From positions 62,001 through 126,000 of the forward strand of contig NZ_LQIU01000076.1 in NCBI RefSeq assembly GCF_001499995.1: DNA of 64,000 nucleotides. Direction: 5' to 3'. The notes beneath the pieces were generated by a model, which saw only the letters and a list, made by a program, of their open reading frames with translations, was not told where the DNA came from and did not search any database. Below, in pieces: positions 1-10,200 of this stretch. Numbering within the stretch: the first letter of the stretch is position 1; every line of letters begins with the position of its first letter. The stretch is from Mycobacterium sp. IS-1496. Its GTDB lineage: Bacteria; Actinomycetota; Actinomycetes; Mycobacteriales; Mycobacteriaceae. The position numbers and the translations under genes are program-made.

Positions 1-228
1 CTGCTCCTCGTGCTGTTGTCGACAGGGCTGGCACCCCTCGACGCGTTCCCGTCGTGGCTCCAAGGCTTCGTGCACTATCAGCCGGTGTCCCAGATCACCG
101 AGGCGATGCGCGGGTTCACCAGCGGTCACGTCGACGCCGGCAATCTCGGCGTGAGCCTGGCCTGGTGCGTCGGTCTGCTGGTGGTCTTCGGTACAATCGC
201 CGTCCGGTTGCAGGGACGCACGCCGTGA
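1..228 (+). CDS. ABC-2 transporter permease, DrrB-type, C-terminal fragment
   Basis: The window opens inside this gene; only the last 75 codons are present, with an open frame from base 1. The visible part has a hydrophobic start, a loop with Pro-Val-Ser-Gln preceding an Met-Arg-Gly-Phe helix, and a final membrane segment ending in a short basic tail. This is the usual end of ABC-2 (daunorubicin-type DrrB) permeases. Its stop overlaps the GTG start of the next permease by four bases (GTGA), so the two are translationally coupled and probably form one exporter. In mycobacterial glycolipid loci such permeases help move lipid across the inner membrane. The substrate here is inferred from context only, and the ATPase subunit must lie further left. 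Confidence 0.7.
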   Translation: MLLVLLSTGLAPLDAFPSWLQGFVHYQPVSQITEAMRGFTSGHVDAGNLGVSLAWCVGLLVVFGTIAVRLQGRTP

Positions 229-1019
229 CCTCGACGTCGGAACACCGGCATTCACTCCTCACCGAGAGTTGGGTCTTCGCGGGCCGGCTCTTCATCCAGT
301 GGCGTCGCTACCCGATGGTGCCGCTGCAGGCACTGCTGTTCCCCACCTTGTTGCTGATCATCTACGGCGCGCTGGTGGGCAAGTCGATGGTTCGCCTCAC
401 CGGTAGCAGCGGTTTGAACGAGTTGATCCCCGTCTGCATGCTCGCCGGTGCCATGGCGGGCGCCGTCGGCGCCGGCCTCATGGTGCCCTGGGACCGCGAC
501 AGCGGTCTGCTCACCCGCATGTGGGTCATGCCGGTGCACCGGACGGCGCCGTTGACCGGTGCGCTGCTTGCCGAAGCGCTGCGCACCTTCATGGCATCGA
601 CGGTCGTCCTCGCCGCCGGATACGTCATGGGATTCCGGTTCGCGGGCGGTTGGGCCGGGATCGTCGTCTACCTCACGATCCCCGTCATCGTGGTCGTCGT
701 GTTCGCGATGGTGGTGATCACCCTCGCGCTGCGGCCGCAGGGCCGGATCATCTTGACGTGGGCCCAGACGGTGTGTGTCGGTTTGGCCTTCGGAACGCTC
801 GCGCCCCTTGAAAGAATTCCGGCGTTCGTGCGACCGCTCGCGGAGTTCCAGCCGCTCGCTGCGCCCGCGGCGACCATGCGCGCGTTGGCATCCGGAGGCG
901 ACGTGATGCGGCCCATGCTGATCACCGCGATATGGGTCATCGTCATCACGGCCGTGTTCGTACCGCTCACCGTCCGGGGATATCGGGCTGCGGTCGAGGG
1001 CGGGAAGGTCGACAGCTGA
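225..1019 (+). CDS. ABC-2 transporter permease, DrrC-type
   Basis: A 264-residue integral membrane protein with about six hydrophobic segments (first at roughly residues 28-50, last near the C-terminus) and the ABC-2 permease layout of cytoplasmic N-terminus, then paired helices. The GTG start at 225 was chosen because it overlaps the stop of the upstream permease (GTGA); a longer in-frame extension would run back through that gene. It resembles DrrC-like components of mycobacterial lipid exporters. Its position at the edge of a glycolipid locus suggests a role in glycolipid or glycan-intermediate export, but the substrate is not shown by the sequence. Confidence 0.75.
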   Translation: MTSTSEHRHSLLTESWVFAGRLFIQWRRYPMVPLQALLFPTLLLIIYGALVGKSMVRLTGSSGLNELIPVCMLAGAMAGAVGAGLMVPWDRDSGLLTRMWVMPVHRTAPLTGALLAEALRTFMASTVVLAAGYVMGFRFAGGWAGIVVYLTIPVIVVVVFAMVVITLALRPQGRIILTWAQTVCVGLAFGTLAPLERIPAFVRPLAEFQPLAAPAATMRALASGGDVMRPMLITAIWVIVITAVFVPLTVRGYRAAVEGGKVDS

Positions 1020-1086
1020 GAACTACCGAACCGGGCACGGCACTGCAGTGCCGGCGCCGACGACGACCACTCTCTGGAGGGGATCG

Positions 1087-1575
1087 ATGAGGCAGACCAG
1101 TAAGCGCACCGTACGAATCGTGTTCGCCGCCACATTCGTGTGGATCGCGCTGCTGCAATACGCCCTCTTCGCCATTGATCGTATGGAGCCCTACCCCGCC
1201 CTGGTCCTGCCCGGCTTTCCGGCCCACTGCCCGGGTTGTCTCCTCGAGACCGGCGAACCGGCGACACAGGAACCGGAGCTGCTGGTCCGGTTCGCCAACG
1301 GAACGACACAACGAGTCCCGACGGAAGCGGTGCTGCCCCCCGGGCCGTCGGTGCGCCTCATCGCATTCACGAGCGCTTACAAGACGGACAGTTTCACGTC
1401 CGACCCCGAGGCGGTGGCGTGGCTCAAAACACGGATCACCGAACGCTTTCCCGGTCAAGCCGTCTCGGGGCTCGACATAGTCTGGCGGAAGGCGACGTAC
1501 AAGGCTGCCGATGAGTCTGCGACCGAATACGAACCCGCGCGCACCATCCACGTCGATTTCGGGAACGCGCGATGA
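1087..1575 (+). CDS. Small membrane-anchored protein of unknown function, coupled to HTTM gene
   Basis: A 162-residue protein I do not recognise. It has a basic N-terminus, one hydrophobic segment at about residues 10-30, then an extracytoplasmic-looking domain with a Cys-Pro-Gly-Cys motif near residue 45 and an otherwise soluble C-terminal half. The ATG at 1087 is favoured by a strong GGAGGGG ribosome site a few bases upstream. Its stop overlaps the ATG of the following HTTM gene by four bases (ATGA), implying coupled expression and probably a joint function. The CPGC pair could be redox-active or bind metal; this is inference. Confidence 0.6.
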   Translation: MRQTSKRTVRIVFAATFVWIALLQYALFAIDRMEPYPALVLPGFPAHCPGCLLETGEPATQEPELLVRFANGTTQRVPTEAVLPPGPSVRLIAFTSAYKTDSFTSDPEAVAWLKTRITERFPGQAVSGLDIVWRKATYKAADESATEYEPARTIHVDFGNAR

Positions 1576-2807
1576 GAATCGCCGAGAAATTCGATTCGTG
1601 GGTGGAACGCGGGCCGTTCACGCCGGCAGACCTGGGCATCTACCGCATCGTCTACGCCGTCAGTGTGCTGATGATCGCCCCGAACATCGCGTGGCTGGGC
1701 GACTACCCCGACTTCATGTTCAGGCCTCCGACGGGCCCGATTCAACTGTTCTCGAGCTTCCCGTCGCCGGGGATCCTCGTCGGGTTGGAGGTTCTCCGTT
1801 CGATCGCCCTGGTCATGCTCGCCTTCGGCCTGTGGACCAGGTTCGCGTCTTTCGCCACAGCGGCGATGCTCATCACCACGTACGGCATCACCTACAGCTT
1901 GGGTAAGGTCGACCACACGATTCTGCTGGTGCTGGTCCCACTGGTGCTTGCCTTCGCCAATTGGGGAGACCGCTACTCGATTGATGCGTTGAGGGCTGGC
2001 CGCCCACCGTCGCAACAACAGCAGTGGCCGTTACGCCTACTCGGCCTTCTGATCGGATGGGGCTTCTTCACCGCGGCACTCACGAAGGCCTTGACCGGGT
2101 GGCTGTCGTTCGACAGTCAAGCCGCGCGTGGTTATTTCGTGCTCGGCTTCGTAACCCAGGACCGGACGAACTGGCTGGCGGGGTGGGTCGCTGCGCACGA
2201 CTACCGGCCCGTCTGGGAACTCGCCGACTGGTCGACCGTCGCGTTCGAACTGGCCATCCTGCTGGCACTGCCATGGTGGCGCGCATTCCGTACCACGCTG
2301 GCGATAGCGACACTCTTCCACCTGGGCGTCTACCTGGTCATGAACATAACCTTCAGTCACGCGGTCATCGCCTATGGAGCGTTCGTGCCGTGGGGCGCCC
2401 TCGTGCAGCGGATGAGTGAGCTGCGATTCGGGAGACCGGTCGCGGCGTACATCGACCGGGTACGACGGGCGGCCACGGGAAGGGTCGTGTTTCCGCTGCT
2501 ATTGGCGCTCGCGGCGCTACTCGGAGTCGGCACGTGGTCCCTGATGCTGAGCGGCGGAAGTCGCTTCTACCTGTCCCTCATCATCTTCGTCGGCGCGGCC
2601 TTCGGAATGACGTATCTGGCCCTCGAAGCACGAACTGTGCTTCGCCGATCCCGACGTGGTCCCCGCGCCGCGGATGGCGATACAACCCCCGACAGCCGAC
2701 CAGCCCGTGAAGCGGTGCCGACGGGCCCGGAGCACGCCGGCGCCGGGCGACCCGGGGACACCACCTGCGGATCCCCCGCAGACCGCGGCGAGCCCGCCGA
2801 TCCGTGA
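1572..2807 (+). CDS. HTTM-domain membrane protein
   Basis: A 411-residue polytopic protein with the HTTM (horizontally transferred transmembrane) architecture related to the membrane half of vitamin K-dependent gamma-carboxylase: several paired helices, a conserved Tyr-Arg-Ile segment near residue 24, and Lys-Val-Asp-His and Phe-His-Leu motifs between helices. A hydrophilic tail rich in Pro, Gly and charged residues follows from about residue 355. The start overlaps the upstream stop (ATGA). The family's chemistry is largely unknown, and this protein lacks the large lumenal domain of true carboxylases. It ends about 40 bases before the convergent glycosyltransferase gene. Confidence 0.7.
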   Translation: MRIAEKFDSWVERGPFTPADLGIYRIVYAVSVLMIAPNIAWLGDYPDFMFRPPTGPIQLFSSFPSPGILVGLEVLRSIALVMLAFGLWTRFASFATAAMLITTYGITYSLGKVDHTILLVLVPLVLAFANWGDRYSIDALRAGRPPSQQQQWPLRLLGLLIGWGFFTAALTKALTGWLSFDSQAARGYFVLGFVTQDRTNWLAGWVAAHDYRPVWELADWSTVAFELAILLALPWWRAFRTTLAIATLFHLGVYLVMNITFSHAVIAYGAFVPWGALVQRMSELRFGRPVAAYIDRVRRAATGRVVFPLLLALAALLGVGTWSLMLSGGSRFYLSLIIFVGAAFGMTYLALEARTVLRRSRRGPRAADGDTTPDSRPAREAVPTGPEHAGAGRPGDTTCGSPADRGEPADP

Positions 2808-2847
2808 GCGCCGTGGGCCACGCGATCGACCCCGTGGGGTGCCCAGG

Positions 2848-3783
2848 TCACTCAGGCGGAGCGAGATCCGGTGCCACGTCGAAGTACGCCGGCATCTCGA
2901 ACTGCGAACTCTTCAACTTCGCCGAGAAGTAGCCGTACTGAAATGCCAGGCCGACGAGGGCGGTGGCCGCCAGTTCGGCCGGCGGTCGTCGCAGTTCGGC
3001 TCGAAGCGTCCCCCAGGCCTCCATCGGCGAATGTCGCCGCAGCGCGGCGTCGCCCTTGCTGACGTCGTCGTTGCGGTGCACCCAGCGCATGTACGCGTTG
3101 CTGTGCCCGTAACGCTTCCATTGGCTTGCCAGGTCCCGCATCGAAATACGCGGCTCCCACTCCATCAGGACGCGGGTGTCGGTGGCGATCGTGCCCAGTG
3201 ACTGCTCTTGGATGCGCCAGCAGATGTCGGTGTCGCCGCCGCCGCGCATCGATCTGAACCCGCCCACCTTGGCGAATGCGGTCCTGTCGATACCGAGGTT
3301 GGCGGTCGGATAGTAGTCGGGCCGAGGCGGCACCATGCCGATGGTCGCCTTCATCGCCCCGCCACCGCGCGGAAGCATGAACGGTTGCATACGGGCGGCC
3401 AGTCGCGCAGCCGGCGTAGAGCCGGCCAACGTGCGGACATTGGTGCACGACAACGCAACTCCCGGTTGTCCCTGAAGGTTGCGATGCGCCTCGAGTAAAC
3501 CCGGAAGAGGCCGGCATCGGGCGTCGGTGAACAGCAGTATGTCCGCAGATGATCTGCTCGCCGCGACCTGGCGCGCGTAGTAGGGGCCGCGACTGTCTTT
3601 CAACGCCACGACATCGGCCCCCAGAGACCGCGCCACCGCTTCGGTGTCGTCGCGCGAGGCGTCGTCGACGACCGTGACCCGATCGCCGCCCGCCATCTGG
3701 TCGGTCAGCGGTCGGAGCAATTTCGGCAGGTGCTCGGCCATGTCGCGGACCGGGATGATGACCTCGATCGTCGAGTCAGCCAT
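2848..3783 (-). CDS. Glycosyltransferase family 2 (A)
   Basis: A 311-residue GT-A fold enzyme. The N-terminal strand Val-Ile-Ile-Pro-Val-Arg is followed by VVDDASRDDT and by a TDARCRP segment where the DxD metal-nucleotide motif normally sits; GGDTDICWRI occupies the position of the catalytic acidic motif. It should transfer a sugar from a nucleotide donor to a glycolipid on the cytoplasmic side of the membrane. The ATG at 3783 has a strong AAGGAGG ribosome site. It is the last gene of a leftward cluster ugd - pyruvyl transferase - GT2 (B) - GT2 (A). Linkage and sugar cannot be assigned from sequence. Confidence 0.85.
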   Translation of the reverse strand: MADSTIEVIIPVRDMAEHLPKLLRPLTDQMAGGDRVTVVDDASRDDTEAVARSLGADVVALKDSRGPYYARQVAASRSSADILLFTDARCRPLPGLLEAHRNLQGQPGVALSCTNVRTLAGSTPAARLAARMQPFMLPRGGGAMKATIGMVPPRPDYYPTANLGIDRTAFAKVGGFRSMRGGGDTDICWRIQEQSLGTIATDTRVLMEWEPRISMRDLASQWKRYGHSNAYMRWVHRNDDVSKGDAALRRHSPMEAWGTLRAELRRPPAELAATALVGLAFQYGYFSAKLKSSQFEMPAYFDVAPDLAPPE

Positions 3784-3840
3784 CGATCAACCTCCTTGAA
3801 CAGCCAGTGTGCGCCGCCCTATCGGCGGTCCGACCGTGGC

Positions 3841-4734
3841 TCAACGCGACAGAACCTTCACCTCTTCGACGAGCATTCCCAAGGCGAAGGCCACCCGCAT
3901 CACTGTCGGACGCCGCCACCGGCGCAATCGGCCCGCGGTGGCCCACGCGGTGAACCACAGTAGGGCATGGACGACGGCGACCCCCGCCATGGGGAGCGAC
4001 ACCATAGAGGGCTTGAACCTGGTGGCCAGAAGGACTTCGCCGCGGCCGAAGTTGAAGTGCTGGTGGAAGGCCGCCGACAGGTCGGTGTGCTGAAGCTTGT
4101 CGACGACCGCGTCCGGCACCAACGTCATCTGATACCCGTTGCGGGAGGTGCGGGCAAAGAAGTCGATCTCGTCGGCGCCGCCCATCAGAGTTTCGTCGAA
4201 GCCGCCGACCGCATCGAACGCCGCCCGGGTGAACCCACAGTTCGTGCCGTTCGCGTAGGCACTACCGGTCATCAGCGATGAGTACAACTTCGATTCGCTG
4301 GCGAGCACCGTGCCGTCCTTCAGGATCCGACGCAGGGAGCCACCGGCCGTGTGCGCGCCGTTCTGGAATACGCGCCAATAGGCTTGGACCCACCCGGGAT
4401 GCACGACGTCGTCGGCATCGGTCAGCAGGATGACCTGGCCCCTCGCGGCTCGAGCGCCCACGTTCCGGGCCACGTTCACGCCGGTGCCTCGGGATGCGTC
4501 CACAACGCGCACCCGCGGATCTCGCTCCGCGAGATTTCGTGCAATCTGAGCGGTGTTGTCTGTCGACCCGTTGTCGGCCACGATTATTTCGAACGTCGCG
4601 TTCGATTCCTGTCCGAGTAACGCTTCGATCTGCTGGCTGATGAACGGGTCCCCGTTGCGCACCGGGATCACCACACTGACGTCGACCGTATCCCCCACGG
4701 GCTGTGACGATAGCTGACGTTCTCGACTGCTCAC
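3841..4734 (-). CDS. Glycosyltransferase family 2 (B)
   Basis: A GT2 enzyme of about 297 residues: VSVVIPVRNG, then IIVADNGSTDNT for nucleotide binding, the DxD-type LLTDADDVVHPGW, and GGADEIDFFARTSRNGYQ as the acidic acceptor-side motif. A hydrophobic stretch near residues 240-260 may anchor it at the membrane. The frame stays open far upstream, but that part lies inside the pyruvyl transferase gene, so the GTG at 4734 (11 bases after that gene's stop) was chosen; a GTG a few codons later is possible, and neither has a clear ribosome site. It shares a domain plan with its neighbour but is clearly diverged, suggesting sequential sugar additions in one pathway. Confidence 0.82.
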   Translation of the reverse strand: MSSRERQLSSQPVGDTVDVSVVIPVRNGDPFISQQIEALLGQESNATFEIIVADNGSTDNTAQIARNLAERDPRVRVVDASRGTGVNVARNVGARAARGQVILLTDADDVVHPGWVQAYWRVFQNGAHTAGGSLRRILKDGTVLASESKLYSSLMTGSAYANGTNCGFTRAAFDAVGGFDETLMGGADEIDFFARTSRNGYQMTLVPDAVVDKLQHTDLSAAFHQHFNFGRGEVLLATRFKPSMVSLPMAGVAVVHALLWFTAWATAGRLRRWRRPTVMRVAFALGMLVEEVKVLSR

Positions 4735-4745
4735 GGTGGACCGAC

Positions 4746-5708
4746 TCAAGACGCGGATCGGCGGCTCAGGCGTTCCGCCAGGGCGGTTTCCGCGTCCCTC
4801 CACGTCGGAGCGAAGGCCGCCACCGGCGCGTCGTGAGTCCAGGTGTCCCAGAGCGCACGGACCTTGCCATATCGATCGTTCACCACGATGTGCTCGATTC
4901 CGCAGAGCGTGGCGATGATGTGACCGTGCAGTCGATCGGTCACGAGGACGTGCCCGCCCGACAAGGTGCGGATTGCCCACCGAAGGTTCTGTCGCGCAAA
5001 GCGGTTCGCCATCGCCGACGTCAGCGAAGGGGCCGGCAGCTTGCCGGCCACGGTGACGGCGCTTCTTCCGACGTTGCGAAGACTGAGGATGCCCGCGCTG
5101 TTCCAATCAACGGTCGGGTGCCCCGAAATTCCTTGGTCCGAGGCTTCTTTGTCCTGCCGCGCCTGCAGCACGGCCTCCGCGACAGCCGGCCGACGATCGA
5201 TGTCACCCAGCGCGAAGGCTGCGTCGGGTACGAGTTCGATGCGGCAATCGAATTCCCGCTGAGCGGTCGCGAGTGACCGACGGTCGCGCACGAGGAGCGT
5301 GAAATCCCGGTGCAGCCCGATCGCGCGCTTCAATCGTTCGAGTCCGGCGGAGTTCGTCAGTTGGATCGACTGAGGCATCTGCACGATCGGTCTCGTGGGG
5401 AAGTCGGTCATGATACGGATTCTCAGATCGTCGTGTTGCGGATAGAGGCCGCCGAAGTTGCCCCCGCCATGGATGACGACGGGCCCCTCGGCCCTCAACT
5501 TGTCGCGTCGGTACATCGGGGACGACGTTGCCGAGACCACCCTGACACCCAACTCTTCGGCGATCTCGACCTCCCCGAGCCAGATCGCGGAGTCACCACA
5601 GTTGAAGTGGTGCGGGAAATCGACCAGGTCCCACTCGGGCACCCCAGCGAAGATGGCCCTGAGGTCGGTGATCAGCCGGCCGCGAACCCGGTCGACGAAT
5701 TCAGTCAA
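4746..5708 (-). CDS. Polysaccharide pyruvyl transferase family protein
   Basis: A 320-residue protein with hallmarks of the PS_pyruv_trans family: FNCGDSAIWLGE near the N-terminus, HGGGNFGGLYP around residue 80, and VTDRLHGHI in the C-terminal third. Family members transfer pyruvate from phosphoenolpyruvate to a sugar as a ketal. Pyruvylated glycolipids are known from M. smegmatis, so this gene points to a pyruvate-capped glycan in this locus. The start is a TTG at 5708 preceded by AAGGG; no better start is in frame. It lies between ugd and two GT2 genes in one leftward cluster. The acceptor sugar is inferred, not shown. Confidence 0.8.
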   Translation of the reverse strand: MTEFVDRVRGRLITDLRAIFAGVPEWDLVDFPHHFNCGDSAIWLGEVEIAEELGVRVVSATSSPMYRRDKLRAEGPVVIHGGGNFGGLYPQHDDLRIRIMTDFPTRPIVQMPQSIQLTNSAGLERLKRAIGLHRDFTLLVRDRRSLATAQREFDCRIELVPDAAFALGDIDRRPAVAEAVLQARQDKEASDQGISGHPTVDWNSAGILSLRNVGRSAVTVAGKLPAPSLTSAMANRFARQNLRWAIRTLSGGHVLVTDRLHGHIIATLCGIEHIVVNDRYGKVRALWDTWTHDAPVAAFAPTWRDAETALAERLSRRSAS

Positions 5709-5774
5709 GATCGCCCTTGTCGTCCGGTGCGCAGGTGCGTCGAATGCGGCTTCAGCGTGCCATCGCCCGACCCG

Positions 5775-7097
5775 TCAGACATTCAGCTGCCCTCGGCCCA
5801 TGCCATAGACCCGCCAACCGGCGCTCGACCAGAGGTCGGCATCGAGCGCGTTGCGCGTGTCCAACAGGCACGGCGTTCGGACGGTCGACCGGAGCGCTAC
5901 CGGATCCAGATTGCGGTACTCGTCCCATTCTGTGGCCAAGACGATCAGATCGACGTTCCGGCATGCCTCCTCGACGCTTTCGCAGTAGGTGAGCGTGGGG
6001 AACCGGGATCTGGCGTTGGCGATCGCCTTCGGGTCGTGCACGCGGACGTAGGATCCCTTGAGGTGCATGGCAGCGGCGACGTTGAGAGCCGGCGAGTCTC
6101 GCACGTCGTCGCTGTCGGGTTTGAACGCCGCCCCCAGCACGGCGATGTTCTTGCCGAGGAAGTCCCCGCCGATGAGCGCCCCCGCCACAGACACCGCCTT
6201 CTCGCGTCGGCGGATGTTGATCTTGTCCACCTCATGCAGGAAGGTCAGCGCCGCGGAGGCGCCAACCTCACCGGCCCTGGCACTGAAGGCTCGAATGTCC
6301 TTCGGGAGACAGCCACCACCGAAACCGAGGCCCGCATTGAGGAACCTTCGCCCGATCCGGCTGTCGTATCCGAGCGCATCGCTGAGGGTGACCACATCGG
6401 CATCGACCGCTTCACACACCTCGGCCATGGCGTTGATGAACGAGATTTTGGTCGCGAGAAACGAATTGGCCGCGACCTTGACCATCTCGGCGGTCGCGAG
6501 GTCTGTTGTGAGATACGGCGTGCCCGCATCGAGGAGGCCGACGTACACCTCGCGCAGTGTCTTCTCGGCGGACTCCGACGTGACGCCGAACACCAGTCGG
6601 TCGGGCTGCAAGGTGTCCTCGATCGCCTTCCCCTCGCGCAGGAACTCGGGGTTCCACGCCACTTCGATGCGATGTCGCAGCGACCTCGCGGTCAGCTCGG
6701 ACTCGAGCCGCTGGGCCGTCCCCACCGGCACCGTCGACTTCCCGACGATGAGACCGTCGCCGTCGGCATGTGTCGCGATCATCTCGACCGCGTTGTTGAC
6801 GAAGCGGACGTCGGCGGCATCGGAATCGGGGAGTTGCGGAGTGCCGACGCAGACGAAGTGCACGGACGCTCCGGACACCGCCTCGTCGGGTGATTGCGTG
6901 AATCGGAGCCGACCCGAGGCCAATTCGGCGGTGAGCAGTTCGTCGAGCCCGGGTTCGAACAGCGGGGACATACCTGCGGAGAGCTTGGCGATCTTCGACG
7001 CGTCGGTGTCGAACGCGACGACCTCGTGCCCGAGGTGAGCCATGCATGCCGCATGGACGGCGCCAAGGTATCCGGTGCCGATGACGCTCAACCTCAT
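5775..7097 (-). CDS. UDP-glucose/GDP-mannose dehydrogenase family (UDP-glucose 6-dehydrogenase)
   Basis: A 440-residue enzyme. The N-terminal Rossmann motif GTGYLG (residues 7-12) binds NAD, KSTVPVGT lies near residue 120, and the catalytic cysteine is Cys263 in GFGGGCLPKD. It should oxidise UDP-glucose to UDP-glucuronate in the cytoplasm, supplying a uronic acid donor for the adjacent glycosyltransferases. The ATG at 7097 was preferred over one six codons upstream because a GAGGG site sits at a suitable distance. It is the first gene of the leftward cluster, 154 bases beyond the end of mmpL. Specificity for UDP-glucose over another nucleotide sugar is the family default, not proven here. Confidence 0.88.
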   Translation of the reverse strand: MRLSVIGTGYLGAVHAACMAHLGHEVVAFDTDASKIAKLSAGMSPLFEPGLDELLTAELASGRLRFTQSPDEAVSGASVHFVCVGTPQLPDSDAADVRFVNNAVEMIATHADGDGLIVGKSTVPVGTAQRLESELTARSLRHRIEVAWNPEFLREGKAIEDTLQPDRLVFGVTSESAEKTLREVYVGLLDAGTPYLTTDLATAEMVKVAANSFLATKISFINAMAEVCEAVDADVVTLSDALGYDSRIGRRFLNAGLGFGGGCLPKDIRAFSARAGEVGASAALTFLHEVDKINIRRREKAVSVAGALIGGDFLGKNIAVLGAAFKPDSDDVRDSPALNVAAAMHLKGSYVRVHDPKAIANARSRFPTLTYCESVEEACRNVDLIVLATEWDEYRNLDPVALRSTVRTPCLLDTRNALDADLWSSAGWRVYGMGRGQLNV

Positions 7098-7251
7098 GAA
7101 AAGGCCCTCCCCCATTCGAAACGATTCCTCGAAGTTGTGTGCGCGGCGGCGGTGTGTCCTCTCATCGCAGCGCGGACAGGTCCACTACTGCCCGAACCCG
7201 TCGTCGACGCGAAGTGTACTGATCCACGCGCATGTCCCCCCTGAAGAAATG

Positions 7252-10200
7252 CTAACCATCGGTGCGAGCTGTCGCCTCTGACACCTGCTTCGGCGTGCGA
7301 CCGTCCCGCTCCGCCCGGTACGCCTCGGTGATCTCGGCGAGACGCTGGCGCACCCGTGCACGCGGACTGCGCGGCAACAGTGGAACGGTTTCCGCGTCGG
7401 TCACGTCACCCCGCGGCGCCCGCTCCTCGTACTTCGGTTTGGACGGCCACCAGTTCGCCTTACCGATCAGCACCGCGGCGGCCGGCACGGTGACGGTGCG
7501 GACGATGAACGTGTCGAGCAGGAGCCCGACGCCGATGACGAAGCCGAGCTGGATGACCGTCCCGATGCTGCTGACCGTCAGCGACAGCATCGACGCCGCG
7601 AAAATCAGGCCGGCAGAGGTGATCACGCCACCTGTGGCGCCCACGGTGCGAATGATCCCGGTGCGGATCCCGTCGCGGGACTCCTCGCGTATCCGCGCGA
7701 TCAGCAACAGGTTGTAGTCGGCGCCGACGGCCACCAGCACCAGGAACGCCATACCGGGCACCGTCCAGGCCAATTCCTGCCCGAGGATGAACTGGAAGAA
7801 CAGCACGCCGATCCCGATCGCGGACACATAGGACAGCACGACGGAGGCGACCAGGTAGATCGGCGCGACTATGGCCCGCAGCAGCATGGCCAGGACCAGG
7901 AACACCACCAGAAGTGTGAAGATGATGATGAACCGGATGTCGCCGTTGTAGTAATCCCGCAGGTTGCTCTGCACTGGCGAGAAGCCCACCATCGAGATGT
8001 CCGCGTTGGCCAGCGTGGTGTTGGGCCTCGCCCCCTCGGCGGCGGCGATGATGTCATCGACCTGGTCCATCGCCTCGGTCCCGAACGGATCCAGCGCCGT
8101 CTGTACGAGGTAACGCGCGGTGTGCCCGTCCTTCGAGACGAACAGATTTGCCGCCTTCTTGAACTCCGGCTGGGTGAGAACCTGCGGCGGGATGTAGAAG
8201 CCGGCCTGATTCGGCTCTGCGGCATCGCGTTTCATCGCGAGAAGGAAGTCCGACGCCTGGTCCAGACCGCCGCCGATGTTCTTGGTCTGATCGACCAGCA
8301 GCTGGACACCCTCAGCGAGTTGGCGGCTCGAATCGGCCAGCGTGTTCGCGCCCTGGGTGACCTCGCGGATCTTGTTCTGCACCCCGTTCGGCTCGTCGAG
8401 ACCGAGTTCCCGGGCTGCGCTGGTCGCGGTCTTCAGACTCTTGCTCAGACCCTGGATGGTCTCATCGAGCGTCTGATACCCCTCGGTGTCCTGCAGTTGG
8501 CTGCCCAGGTCGGAGATGCTGTTCAGGTAAGGGCTTTCCCGGGTGCTGACGATGCGGCGCATGTCCTCTCGCGAGGTGACGCACTCGGGGTCCGCATCGC
8601 AACTCGGGCTGTTGTCGAGCGAACGCAGCACCGGATCGGCCCACGCGTAGATGTCGGTCATCCGGTTGACGTCGACACCGATCGCGTTGCCGAGGTCACG
8701 CATGTTGGTCACCAGCCGAGCCGTGCGGTCGATCTCGTCGAGCGTCTTGGCGCCGCCGTACTTGCGCGACATGTCGTCCAGCGCACCGGCCAGTCCGCGC
8801 ACACTGCCCACCGCACCGACGACCCCGTCGCGAACCTCGTCGAGGACGTCCGCGAGCTGGTGTGCTCCACCGCTGAGCCGGTTGAGGTTGGCGTCGTTGT
8901 CCTCGATGAGGGTCGACGCCTCGTCGAGCTTTCCGCCCACCTCACCGGCCTGGTAGGTGGCTTTCGCCTGTTCGAGCATCTCCCCCGTCGGCCGGGTGAT
9001 CCCGCGCACCATGTCGATGTCGGGCAGCGCGGCGATGCGCTGCGCCATCTCCTCCATGTCGGCCAGTGACCGCGGGGACCGCAGATCCTGGTCGGGCGCC
9101 TGGATCACGACGAACTGCTGCATCGTCGTGCTGATCGGGAAGTGGTCGTCCATCGCCTGGTAGGCCCGGTTGCTCTCCGAATCGGCGGGCAGCGCCTTGC
9201 GATCGTCGTAGTTGAACTTGATGAAGCTCGCGCAGGCCGCGAGCACGATGAGCACGGCAAGGCTCCCGGCCAGATGAACCACCGGCCGACGCACGATATG
9301 GATACCGGAGCGGCGCCAAAACCGGCCGGTCAGGTCCTTGCGAGGATTGACCCAGCCCCGCCGCCCCGCGAGCACGATGAGCGAGGGCAGCAGCGTGATC
9401 GAGGCGAGGAAGCCGATCGCGATCGTCACCGACAGCGCGGGGCCCACGGTGGCGAACACGCCCAGCGTGGTGAACGCCAGTCCGAGGAACGCGATTGCCG
9501 TGGTCGCCGCGGACCCGGCGACCACCTTGCCGATCGTCACCAGGGCGCCCACCATGGCGTCGTCGGACTCCAACCCTTCCCGAATGAGTTCGTGATAGCG
9601 ACTGAAGAAGAAGATCGAGAAGTCGGTGCCCGCCCCCATCAGCATGCCGGTCATCAAGACGATGGTCTGCGGGCCCAGTCCGAGTCCGAGTTCGCCGAGT
9701 CCGGCCACCGCCTGGTTGGACACTCCCAGCGCCAGCCCGATCGTCAGCAGTGGAATCAACATCCCGATGATGCTGCGATAGACCACCAGCAGGATGGTCA
9801 GGATGGTTCCGACCGTGGCGATCTCGATCACCCGCTGGTCGCGCGCACCGATCGCGTTGATGTCCTCCAGCGTTGCCGCCGCACCCACCACGTTGGCCTG
9901 CAACGAGGTGCCGTCCGTCGTCTCCTTGACGATCTTGCCGGCGGCGCGGTACGCCGCCTGCCCCTTGGGCGTACCCATGCTGCCGACCAGGCTCACCGGC
10001 AGGTTCCACGCCTTGCCGTCCTTGCTGGTCATCACCTCCCGAAGTTGGGGAGTCGTCACGAAGTCCTGGGTGGAGATCACATGCTCTTCGTCTGCCTTCA
10101 GGCGTTCGACGAGCGTCTTGTAGGTCGCTTCGTCCTCGGGTGACAGTCCGTTCTGGTTGCTGAGGATGACGACGTTGAGGTTGCTGGTGTTGGTCTCCTC

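Noticed and set aside
4734..5106. N-terminal extension of GT2 (B)
   Set aside because: It lies inside the pyruvyl transferase gene and is Arg/His-rich without homologous look.
5310..6893. 527-codon plus-strand frame across ugd
   Set aside because: Shadow of UDP-glucose dehydrogenase and pyruvyl transferase; composition is not protein-like.
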